A DNA stretch of 10,001 bases from AM-2324 sp042091035 (GTDB lineage Bacteria; Bacteroidota; Bacteroidia; Chitinophagales; Saprospiraceae). The stretch spans positions 1-10,001 of the forward strand of contig JBELIG010000113.1 of NCBI GenBank assembly GCA_042091035.1, given 5' to 3'. The notes under the pieces were generated by a model. It searched no databases. It was not told the DNA's origin and worked only from the letters and a program-made list of their open reading frames with translations. The first letter of the stretch is position 1. Each line of letters begins with the position of its first letter. Positions 1 to 6,750 of the stretch are shown here, piece by piece. A program made the translations under genes and the position numbers.

Positions 1-2
1 AC

Positions 3-824
3 GCATTAAAGGCTAATATTAATGTGCGAGGTAAGTTTAGAACAAGGGTTTGTGACTTTCCACCACTTAAGTTAAATTTCAAAAAATCTAGCCTACAGAC
101 TTTAGTTGGGGCACCCCAGTTTGATAAATATAAGATTGTTTCTCACTGTTTGGATAATTTGGATGAGGCTATCATAAATCTTCAGAAAGAAGCTGCTGTA
201 TATAAGATGTATAATGAGGTTACTCCTTATAGTTACAGAGTTTACGAACTTGAAATTACTTACATTGATATTCATGATCCTTCTTGGACAATAAAGGCAC
301 CTGCATTCATTATAGAAAGTAATAAGCAATTTGAAGCAAGATTGGAAGGAGAGTTTATGGATACTTTAGGTTTGACAAGTCAAGCCTTTGATAATGAGTC
401 ACTTGACAATCTGATGTTGTTTAATTACATGATTGGAAACGCAGATTGGGATATCCGAGTAGGAAGGAATGTCAAAATGTTTTGGCTTGAATCCAAAAAG
501 GTATTCATTCCTGTAGCGTATGATTTTGATTTTTGTTCTTTTGTCGCTCCTTCTTATCTGCGGCTATTCACTTCTTTGGGACAGAAAAAATGGAATGACA
601 GGATCTTTGTATCTCCTTTTGAGGGCTATTCAACCTTATCAGATAATCTGAATTATTTTGAAAGTATACGACCTAAATTTGATTCAATTATTCGGTCAAT
701 GGACAGGATATCTGAAACTGATTTGCAGCGTATTAAAACGTTTATTAATACGTTTTATAACAAGAGTTTTCGGGACCTTAGGTCTATGGAGATTTTAGAA
801 GAGAACAATCAAGTTTTACGTTAA
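3..824 (+). CDS. CotH kinase-like family protein, 5'-partial
   Basis: The frame is open to the window edge: codons before the GTG at 24 read ALKANIN and run straight into RGKFRTRVCDFPPLKLNF, a motif that in related Bacteroidota proteins lies well inside the chain. The GTG is therefore unlikely to be the true start, and the gene begins off-window. The segment DKYKIVSHC, the run KEAAVYKMYNEVTPYSYRV, the N-A-D-W motif (nt 438-449) and the Y-D-F-D-F motif (nt 519-533) match the pattern of CotH-like proteins, an atypical protein-kinase fold first known from Bacillus spore coats. By analogy the N-x-D and D-F-D motifs would be the catalytic-loop and metal-binding positions; this is inference. The substrate is unknown and a spore role is not expected here. 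The gene converges on rarA with a 4-nt overlap. I am confident of the family resemblance and less so of enzymatic activity. Confidence 0.72.
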   Translation, partial: ALKANINVRGKFRTRVCDFPPLKLNFKKSSLQTLVGAPQFDKYKIVSHCLDNLDEAIINLQKEAAVYKMYNEVTPYSYRVYELEITYIDIHDPSWTIKAPAFIIESNKQFEARLEGEFMDTLGLTSQAFDNESLDNLMLFNYMIGNADWDIRVGRNVKMFWLESKKVFIPVAYDFDFCSFVAPSYLRLFTSLGQKKWNDRIFVSPFEGYSTLSDNLNYFESIRPKFDSIIRSMDRISETDLQRIKTFINTFYNKSFRDLRSMEILEENNQVLR

Positions 825-2092
825 TATTTATAATTGCCTTTCCACTTTTGCTGCATCGTTTTTTTAACTTTTTCTTCTGTTGGATTTGATGAAGGTTCAT
901 AGAACATAGATCCCTTTATTTTCTCTGGGAGAAAGTTCTGTTCGATAAAGTTTTCTTTAAAGTCATGTGCATATTTATAATCCTTACCATAGCCTAATCC
1001 TTTCATCAGTTTTGTAGGAGCATTTCTTAGATGCAATGGTACCCCCAAATTGGGATCATCTTGTATACTTGCTAAGGCCTTATTGATTGCCATATATGCT
1101 GAGTTGCTCTTCGGACTAGTAGCAAGATAGATTGTTGCCTGTGATAAGATTATTCGAGCCTCCGGCATGCCTACCTTTTCACAAGCTTGAAAGGCCGTTG
1201 TCGCCATTAGCAAAGCATTCGGGTTTGCAAGCCCTATATCTTCAGAAGCTGCAATAACTAACCTTCTGGCAATGAATTTTATATCTTCTCCTCCATGAAG
1301 CATCCTAGCTAGCCAATATACTGCAGCTTGAGGATCCGATCCTCTAATACTTTTTATGAGTGCAGAAGCAATGTCATAATGCTGTTCTCCGCCTTTATCG
1401 TAAATAGAGATATTCTCCCTTATGGTTTGTTCAACAATATGGTCCGTTATCCGTATTGGATCTTCTTTGGCCATCGATACAACGAGCTCTAGTATATTTA
1501 ATAGTTTTCTTGCGTCACCTCCTGACAATGCTTTGATTGCTGTAGTTTCTGCTAATTCTATTTTTTTATCCCTGAGTATATGATCAGTGGCAATAGCTCT
1601 TTCTAATAATTTATCTAATTCTTCGTCGGTGTGATGGTTTAAAGTGTATACTTGGCATCTGGAGAGTAGGGCAGGAATTACTTCAAATGAAGGATTCTCT
1701 GTAGTAGCTCCTATTAGGCTTACGGTTCCATCTTCAACTGCTCCTAACAATGCATCCTGTTGTGATTTTGAAAAGCGATGTATTTCATCTATGAAAAGGA
1801 TGGGAGAGGGGCGATCAAAAAAAGCTTGTTTTTTTGCTTTCTCAATGGATTCTCTAATGTCTTTAACACCAGAGTTAATAGCACTAAGCTTTATGAAATA
1901 TCTATCTGTAACACGTGCAATAACATTTGCAAGAGTGGTCTTTCCAACCCCAGGAGGTCCCCAAAGGATAAAGGAGGGGATGTTTCCTGTTTCGATTGCA
2001 GTTCGAAGGATCTTTTCCTCGCCCAAGATATGAGACTGGCCAATATACTCTTCTAGTGTTTTAGGTCTTAGACGTTCAGCGAGTGGCTGCAT
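821..2092 (-). CDS. rarA: Replication-associated recombination protein A (RarA/MgsA), AAA+ ATPase
   Basis: This 423-residue protein has the length and motif order of RarA (bacterial MgsA, eukaryotic WRNIP1), a clamp-loader-like AAA+ ATPase that acts in the cytoplasm at stalled replication forks and single-stranded DNA gaps. The N-terminal RLRPKTLEEYIGQ is the typical opening. Walker A is GPPGVGKT (residues 45-52), Walker B is ILFIDE (98-103) followed by IHRF, sensor 1 is GATTEN (128-133), a candidate arginine finger is R145 in LLSRC, and SGGDARKLLN is the sensor-2 region. The C-terminal half, with GSDPQAAVYWLARMLHGGED and YKYAHDF, matches the RarA tetramerisation domain. The ATG at 2090-2092 gives the full conserved N terminus. 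Upstream on the minus strand AGGGAGAA lies too far away to be a convincing Shine-Dalgarno site. The gene starts just beyond the terminator of the prolyl oligopeptidase gene, so it probably has its own promoter. Its TAA shares a TTAA with the stop of the convergent CotH-like gene. Confidence 0.96.
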   Translation of the reverse strand: MQPLAERLRPKTLEEYIGQSHILGEEKILRTAIETGNIPSFILWGPPGVGKTTLANVIARVTDRYFIKLSAINSGVKDIRESIEKAKKQAFFDRPSPILFIDEIHRFSKSQQDALLGAVEDGTVSLIGATTENPSFEVIPALLSRCQVYTLNHHTDEELDKLLERAIATDHILRDKKIELAETTAIKALSGGDARKLLNILELVVSMAKEDPIRITDHIVEQTIRENISIYDKGGEQHYDIASALIKSIRGSDPQAAVYWLARMLHGGEDIKFIARRLVIAASEDIGLANPNALLMATTAFQACEKVGMPEARIILSQATIYLATSPKSNSAYMAINKALASIQDDPNLGVPLHLRNAPTKLMKGLGYGKDYKYAHDFKENFIEQNFLPEKIKGSMFYEPSSNPTEEKVKKTMQQKWKGNYKY

Positions 2093-2134
2093 AGCTTTAG
2101 TTTGGTTCTCCCTAAAATTAATAATATTCTACAA

Positions 2135-2166
2135 ACAAAAAGGCCCTCGTTAAAGGACCTTTTTGT
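2135..2166 (-). terminator. Rho-independent terminator of the prolyl oligopeptidase gene
   Basis: Positions 2135-2147 pair with 2154-2166 around a six-base loop, giving a 13-position stem rich in A-T with a GG-CC core. The one irregular position (2144/2157) is a C-A mismatch in plus-strand RNA but a G-U wobble in minus-strand RNA. The minus-strand 3' arm runs into TTTTTGTTTGT. The hairpin starts 8 nt after the prolyl oligopeptidase stop codon, so it most likely ends that transcript before rarA. Confidence 0.85.
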
Positions 2167-2174
2167 TGTTTTAT

Positions 2175-4307
2175 TTATTTGTAACTAATAGGTGAGTTCG
2201 TATTGTAAAACAAGAAAGACCAAATATCTGATTGTTCTTCAATTATTTTAGATACGGGTTTTCCTGCACCGTGACCTGCATTCTTTTCTATTCGTATCAG
2301 CGTTGGATTCTTTCCACTGTTACTGGCTTGTAGCTGTGCTGCAAATTTAAAACTATGAGCAGGAACTACTCGATCATCATGATCTGCTGTGGTTACCATA
2401 GTTGCTGGGTAATCTACATTAGGTTTAAGATTGTGCACTGGAGAGTATGCATATAGATTGTCAAATTCTTCTTTGCTGTTTTCAGCGTTTCCATATTCCG
2501 GGATCCAACCTTTTCCAACCGTGAATTTATGATACCTAAGCATATCCATTACGCCTACAGCAGGGAAGGCTACACTGAATAATTCTGGTCTTTGCGCCAT
2601 ACAAGCACCGACTAGCAATCCTCCATTTGATCCACCTGCAATTGCAAGTTTCTCTGAACTGGTATAGTTCTCTGCTATTAAGTATTCTCCTGCTGATATA
2701 AAGTCGTCAAACACATTCTGCTTGTTTAATAGCATTCCATCTTTATGCCACTCTTCACCGTATTCTCCTCCACCTCTTAGGTTAGGCATAGCAAAGACAC
2801 CATTATTTTCTAGAAGGATTATTCTTGAAGTACTAAAAGAAGGTGTTAGGGAGATGTTGAATCCTCCATATCCATAGAGGTAAGTTGGGTTTGTACCGTC
2901 TAGTTCAAGTCCCTTTTTATGTACGATGAACATAGTAACAGTTTCGCCATCCTTACTTTTGTATTCCACTTGCTTTTCAACATAGTCCTCTGGGCTAAAT
3001 TTCAGTTCTGTTTCAAAGAATGGAGCCGAAGTACCAGATTCAATATCATAATTGAAAATAATGCTAGGATATATAAAGGAAGTAAATGAATAGAATAGTT
3101 GAGTATCCTCTTTTTTTCCACTAAAACCTCCTGCAGATCCAAGTCCTGGAAGCTCAATCGCTACTTTGTCGCTACCATCGTAATTCATTTGGTAGATTCT
3201 GTTTGTCGCTTTTTCAAGGTAACTCGCGAATAATTTTCCACCTCCAGTACTAACACCTTCTAAAAGGTTATCTGTAGCTGGGATGATATCTTTCCAGTTT
3301 GCTTTTGCTGTATTGTTTAAGTCGACTTCAATTAAGCGATAGTTAGGTGCTTCAATATCTGTTAAGACTAACAGTTTGTTGTCTGTATTATCTACAACAC
3401 TAGATTTGTTTCCAAAGCCTTCGAAAAGGAGTTTGAGTTCTCCATTTAAACCGTCTTCTGTTAGATCCATGTAGTATGTTGCAAATCCATCTGTACCAGG
3501 TTGCTTATACATAACGAGGAAGCGCTCATCTTCTGTAACTCCTCCAAAATTATAGTAGTCAGGATTGTTATCATCTCTATGGATCAAAACATCTTCTGAT
3601 TGAGATGTACCAACCTTATGATACCAAACACTATGGAATTTATTGTTTCCAGAAAGCTCAGTTCCTTTATCTGGTGCTGGATATCTAGAATAAAAGAAAC
3701 CATCTTTCCACCAAGAAGCTCCTGAGAATTTTACCCATTCAATCTTGTCTTCCATTTGTTCCATGGTTTCGAGATCGTATACAGTAAGTTCAGACCAATC
3801 AGATCCTGCTACATTTGTAGAAACTGCAAGGTAGCGCTCATCTTTTGATGCGCCGGATAAACTGATCGATGTTGTTCCGTTTTCGTCTACTTCGTTTGGA
3901 TCGATAAAGACCTTAGGTGTGCCATTCTGTCCATCTTTCACATAAATGACAGATTGGTTTTGAAGGCCATCATTTTTGTAAAAGAAGAAATTGTTTCCAA
4001 CTTTACTTGGTGCGGATCGCTTCACGAAGTTGAATAAGTCTGTATATCGCTCAGCAATAGCACTTCTGTAGTCTATTTTCGATAAAAATCCTTGGGTTAC
4101 TTCATTTTGGGCGTCAACCCAAGCCTCAACCTCTGCCGCTGTATCAATTTCTAACCATCGGTAAGGATCAGCCACGGAAGTTCCAAAATAATCATCTTGT
4201 ACAGTTTCAGTTCTTGTATTAGGATAGGTCATTTCAGCTGTCTCATTTGTTGTACAGGAGGCCAGACTCAATAGTCCTGCGACTCCTATTATGAACGATT
4301 TTTTCAT
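2175..4307 (-). CDS. Prolyl oligopeptidase (peptidase family S9A), predicted lipoprotein
   Basis: Prolyl oligopeptidases cleave short peptides after proline. This 710-residue protein has the standard family length: an N-terminal seven-bladed propeller (about 75-430) that screens substrates by size, and a C-terminal alpha/beta hydrolase. The catalytic serine is S560 in GGSNGG, the aspartate is D644 in DHDDRVVP with the substrate-binding arginine R646 beside it, and the histidine is H679 in AGHGAGKP. W601 in GKGW matches the proline-stacking tryptophan of the porcine enzyme (W595). The start MKKSFIIGVAGLL ends in the lipobox L15-A-S-C18, so the mature enzyme is predicted to be lipid-anchored in the envelope, where it would process proline-containing peptides from outside. 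The ATG at 4305-4307 is the only start giving this signal peptide. The gene lies 107 nt downstream of the small lipoprotein gene, with no clear terminator between them. The catalytic residues are complete and no frameshift is seen. Confidence 0.95.
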   Translation of the reverse strand: MKKSFIIGVAGLLSLASCTTNETAEMTYPNTRTETVQDDYFGTSVADPYRWLEIDTAAEVEAWVDAQNEVTQGFLSKIDYRSAIAERYTDLFNFVKRSAPSKVGNNFFFYKNDGLQNQSVIYVKDGQNGTPKVFIDPNEVDENGTTSISLSGASKDERYLAVSTNVAGSDWSELTVYDLETMEQMEDKIEWVKFSGASWWKDGFFYSRYPAPDKGTELSGNNKFHSVWYHKVGTSQSEDVLIHRDDNNPDYYNFGGVTEDERFLVMYKQPGTDGFATYYMDLTEDGLNGELKLLFEGFGNKSSVVDNTDNKLLVLTDIEAPNYRLIEVDLNNTAKANWKDIIPATDNLLEGVSTGGGKLFASYLEKATNRIYQMNYDGSDKVAIELPGLGSAGGFSGKKEDTQLFYSFTSFIYPSIIFNYDIESGTSAPFFETELKFSPEDYVEKQVEYKSKDGETVTMFIVHKKGLELDGTNPTYLYGYGGFNISLTPSFSTSRIILLENNGVFAMPNLRGGGEYGEEWHKDGMLLNKQNVFDDFISAGEYLIAENYTSSEKLAIAGGSNGGLLVGACMAQRPELFSVAFPAVGVMDMLRYHKFTVGKGWIPEYGNAENSKEEFDNLYAYSPVHNLKPNVDYPATMVTTADHDDRVVPAHSFKFAAQLQASNSGKNPTLIRIEKNAGHGAGKPVSKIIEEQSDIWSFLFYNTNSPISYK

Positions 4308-4414
4308 GTTTAACTAGTTTTACATTTGAACCAAATAAACTGAATTATTTACAGAAAATTAAATTTTTAGGCTCAAAGGGGGATTGTTAAGTACGAAAGC
4401 TTTATTTATATAGA

Positions 4415-5089
4415 TTAGGAAGCAGGTTTTAGTTTATCGTAATACCTAAAAATGTATGGATCTTCTGTGTCGGAAAATCTGAAATAGTTATTCAGGGTTT
4501 CTGTATGATCGGGGTTGACCTTATCTTTAAGGTAAGAAAGAAAGTAGATCCATTCCAGACTGTTCCACATGAAACTAGCCATTGCCATTGGATCATTTGT
4601 TAAGAGAAATGAATCTGCTTTTTGGTTAAGGTATTCGTTGTTGAAGGCTGCCGGATTTGTAAATATAGCCATGCAGAATGAGCTATCTATTGTCAAAGAC
4701 TCTGAATGATCGGCAAGTGTAAGGCAGAGATTTAATTGGCCTTTGTCGTATGGGTAAGCAAAAAGGGTAGATAATAGCACACAATGCATATTATCTTTTT
4801 TTGATTGGTTATGCTTACATGGTGTTTTTACGATTATAAGGTCATCATCTGAAAGATTGGTTTTGTGTTGTCTGTCTTCCCAAGAAATAATCAAGGCATC
4901 TTCGAGGGCCTGATTAACTGCCAGGTCTTTTATTTTTTGAATGGCGTCCTTATCATTTGTCTTTGTTGTTGAAGTGGTTTGGCTTGGGTTAGGTTGCAAG
5001 TCTTTTTTGCAAGAATAACATAGTATCAGACTAAGAAATAAAAAGCCCCAGTTTAAAAACTGAGGCTTTAATATTTTAAGACATTGCAT
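4415..5089 (-). CDS. Hypothetical lipoprotein overlapping the end of trxA
   Basis: I do not recognise a family for this 224-residue protein. It begins with a basic stretch and a hydrophobic run (residues 11-25) ending in S26-C27-K-K, as in many Bacteroidota lipoproteins. The -3 and -2 positions (Cys and Tyr) do not fit the classical lipobox well, so lipidation at C27 is likely but not certain. After the anchor come a low-complexity Thr/Ser/Asn/Lys linker (about 33-48) and a mixed domain with Cys in TPCKHNQ, MHC, LCLT and FCMA, then an aromatic C-terminal region including MWNSLEWIYF. The start at 5087-5089 is the only ATG before the signal peptide. It overlaps the last codons of trxA by 14 nt, which suggests translational coupling. 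The trxA terminator hairpin lies within codons 7-16, so expression may be reduced by termination. The ORF is long and has a coherent signal peptide, which supports a real gene. Confidence 0.7.
   Translation of the reverse strand: MQCLKILKPQFLNWGFLFLSLILCYSCKKDLQPNPSQTTSTTKTNDKDAIQKIKDLAVNQALEDALIISWEDRQHKTNLSDDDLIIVKTPCKHNQSKKDNMHCVLLSTLFAYPYDKGQLNLCLTLADHSESLTIDSSFCMAIFTNPAAFNNEYLNQKADSFLLTNDPMAMASFMWNSLEWIYFLSYLKDKVNPDHTETLNNYFRFSDTEDPYIFRYYDKLKPAS
5042..5069 (-). terminator. Rho-independent terminator of trxA, embedded in the next gene's signal-peptide codons
   Basis: Positions 5042-5053 pair with 5058-5069 around a four-base loop. The only non-Watson-Crick position (5048/5063) is a G-U wobble in minus-strand RNA but a C-A mismatch in plus-strand RNA, which points to minus-strand function. 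The 3' arm ends in TTTTTATTTCTT. The hairpin begins 7 nt after the trxA stop codon, the usual place for an intrinsic terminator, yet it lies inside the downstream lipoprotein reading frame. Confidence 0.8.
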
Positions 5090-5396
5090 CCTCTATCATT
5101 TTCTGCAATTCAGCTTTTGAAGCTACGCCTACTTTTTTGTTCACAATCTCACCATTTTTGAATACTAGGATTGTGGGGATAGAACGTACACCAAATTCCA
5201 TAGATGTGTTTGGATTGTCGTCAACGTTTACCTTTCCAATAACTGCTTTACCTTCGTATTCGTTGTGTAATTCGTCGATAATCGGACCGATCATCTTACA
5301 TGGACCGCACCAAGGAGCCCAAAAATCCACAACAGAAACACCTTCATTCTTATTCACCATATCAGTGAAATTTGCATCTGTTATTTCCAAAGCCAT
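5076..5396 (-). CDS. trxA: Thioredoxin
   Basis: This is a single-domain cytoplasmic thioredoxin of 106 residues, the usual length. The redox site is W29-C30-G-P-C33 in the typical VVDFWAPWCGPCKM context, and the cis-proline is P74 in RSIPT. It reduces protein disulfides such as those of ribonucleotide reductase and peroxiredoxins, and is itself reduced by thioredoxin reductase, which is not in this window. There is no signal peptide. The ATG at 5394-5396 gives the standard MALEITDANF start. A good Bacteroidota-type promoter match lies about 50 nt upstream, in the 111-nt gap shared with the divergent DUF3810 gene. Its 3' end overlaps the following lipoprotein ORF by 14 nt and is followed at once by a terminator hairpin. 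Confidence 0.97.
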   Translation of the reverse strand: MALEITDANFTDMVNKNEGVSVVDFWAPWCGPCKMIGPIIDELHNEYEGKAVIGKVNVDDNPNTSMEFGVRSIPTILVFKNGEIVNKKVGVASKAELQKMIEDAMS

Positions 5397-5447
5397 ATTT
5401 CTAAGATTTAATTATTATTATATTTTTATTGTAGTCCTTTTGAATTA

Positions 5448-5483
5448 CAAAATTAAAAAGAACGTTGCTATAACAGAACAAAA
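5448..5483 (-). promoter_or_regulatory. Candidate Bacteroidota sigma-70-type promoter for trxA
   Basis: On the minus strand TAATTTTG (5455 to 5448) is an exact match to the Bacteroidota -7 consensus TAnnTTTG. TTTTG (5483 to 5479) lies 23 nt upstream, matching the -33 TTTG/TTG element at the long end of the accepted spacing. Transcription would start near 5441, leaving a 5' leader of about 45 nt before the trxA ATG. The region is AT-rich, so a chance match is possible. Confidence 0.45.
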
Positions 5484-5507
5484 GTATAAAGAGTTTAAGG
5501 AATTTCT

Positions 5508-6581
5508 ATGGTGAATTTGAAAAGATTGAGGGAAACCATCCAAAATTGGTATATATACTTAGTGGTTGGGCTTCTTGTTATAACTATGTTAATGTTTTTT
5601 GTACTTCCTGAAGTATGGATGTTTAAAGGATATACTACGCATTTTTTCCCATTAGTTAGAAGTTTATTCGACGGCATTTCATATGTTATAAAGATTCCAT
5701 TTTTATACCTGCTTATTTTTATATGTTTGTTTAGAATTGCTTTTAGTTTTTGGCGTGTTTTTAATTTTAGTCAAGGCAAAAGTCTATTGGCTAAGCTTTA
5801 TCTTTTATTTGGAAGGTTTTTAAAGAGCATTGGGGTGATTATCATTCTTTTTTACTGGTTATGGGGATTTAACTATGCCTCAGTGTCTTTTTTGGACTAT
5901 AATAATATCGATCCCCAACCTGTGGAATTCGAATGGGTAGAATCAGAGTATTTTAGAGTTCTTGATACATTGAATACCCTTTCAGGTGATAAGAAGAACT
6001 TGTACTGGTCTAATTTTGATCAAAGAATACTAGATGAATCCTTAGGCGTTTTTTTTCGTCAGCACTATATTAATGCAGATCTCAATCCGGTGGTATCTGA
6101 AATATTTCCCAAAGGGTTCCTACTCAGATTAGGTGCTCAAGGCATTTATCTTCCATGGACCGGGCAGGGGCAAATCGATGCAGGTTTACATGACTTACAG
6201 AAACCGTTTACGTATCTGCATGAGATGTCTCATGGCTATGGAATCACCAATGAAGGAGAATGTAATCTTATTGCTTTCTTGGTTGGCAAAGACAGCGAGA
6301 GCAATTATGTCCGCTATTCCGCCTATTTATCCTATTGGCGTTATCTTGCTCGGCAAATGCTAAATGTAGGATGCCACGATACGGATTTACTTTCAGAAGA
6401 CCTGAAAAATGATCTTCTAGCCATATTTGAAATTTATGATAAATATCCGGATTTTTTTCCAAGGTTTAGAGTGACATCTTATGATCTTTATTTGAAAGTG
6501 CAGGGCGTAGAGGAGGGGATGAAAAGTTATTCTAAAATCATTATGATGAATCACGCCTGGTCCAATAGTTCTAATTTATAA
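5508..6581 (+). CDS. DUF3810 family membrane protein with HExxH metallopeptidase motif
   Basis: The 357-residue protein has three predicted membrane segments near the N terminus (about 14-33, 57-82 and 107-121), then a soluble domain. That domain contains LPWTGQGQID and the motif H238-E-M-S-H242, followed by GYGITNEGECN with E251. In the DUF3810 family, as I recall it, the corresponding stretch reads HELAH followed by an E-A-N motif, so spacing and register agree. HExxH plus a downstream glutamate is the zinc-site pattern of gluzincin-type peptidases. The protein is therefore a plausible membrane-bound zinc peptidase, but I know of no demonstrated activity or substrate for this family. The ATG at 5508 is preceded by AAGGAA (5497-5502) at suitable spacing. 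It is divergent from trxA. No strong terminator follows; there is only a weak AT-only inverted repeat at 6595-6614. Confidence 0.85.
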   Translation: MVNLKRLRETIQNWYIYLVVGLLVITMLMFFVLPEVWMFKGYTTHFFPLVRSLFDGISYVIKIPFLYLLIFICLFRIAFSFWRVFNFSQGKSLLAKLYLLFGRFLKSIGVIIILFYWLWGFNYASVSFLDYNNIDPQPVEFEWVESEYFRVLDTLNTLSGDKKNLYWSNFDQRILDESLGVFFRQHYINADLNPVVSEIFPKGFLLRLGAQGIYLPWTGQGQIDAGLHDLQKPFTYLHEMSHGYGITNEGECNLIAFLVGKDSESNYVRYSAYLSYWRYLARQMLNVGCHDTDLLSEDLKNDLLAIFEIYDKYPDFFPRFRVTSYDLYLKVQGVEEGMKSYSKIIMMNHAWSNSSNL

Positions 6582-6750
6582 GTGTTTTTTTGTGATATTT
6601 GGGAAATATTTTTTAATAAACTTTCGTTCCATTGCAGGAATCGTTATATTGCAAAAATATGAATTTCAAAGTGTTGTAATATAGAAAGCTTTGATAATGA
6701 GCTAATAAACCAATAAAAGCTATATTCCCTTAATAATCGAAAAACAAGAT

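Noticed and set aside
24..26. GTG as the start codon of the CotH-like gene
   Set aside because: The frame is open upstream to the window edge and the sequence after it is an internal conserved motif, so the gene is treated as 5'-partial.
1644..2056. Open frames on the plus strand opposite rarA
   Set aside because: They lie antisense to the highly conserved Walker A, Walker B and sensor-1 codons of rarA and resemble no protein family; they are shadows of that gene.
5137..5514. Plus-strand open frame covering trxA and the intergenic region
   Set aside because: Most of it is antisense to thioredoxin, including its active site, and it has no recognisable protein features.
6595..6614. Inverted repeat ATATTT-GGG-AAATAT followed by T residues, a possible terminator of the DUF3810 gene
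   Set aside because: The stem is only six A-T pairs with a three-base loop, which is weak and expected by chance in such AT-rich sequence.
6582..6750. Possible promoter for the SPOR-protein gene
   Set aside because: The best -7-like match (AAGCTTTG) deviates from TAnnTTTG and has no TTG/TTTG at suitable spacing upstream, so no site is called.
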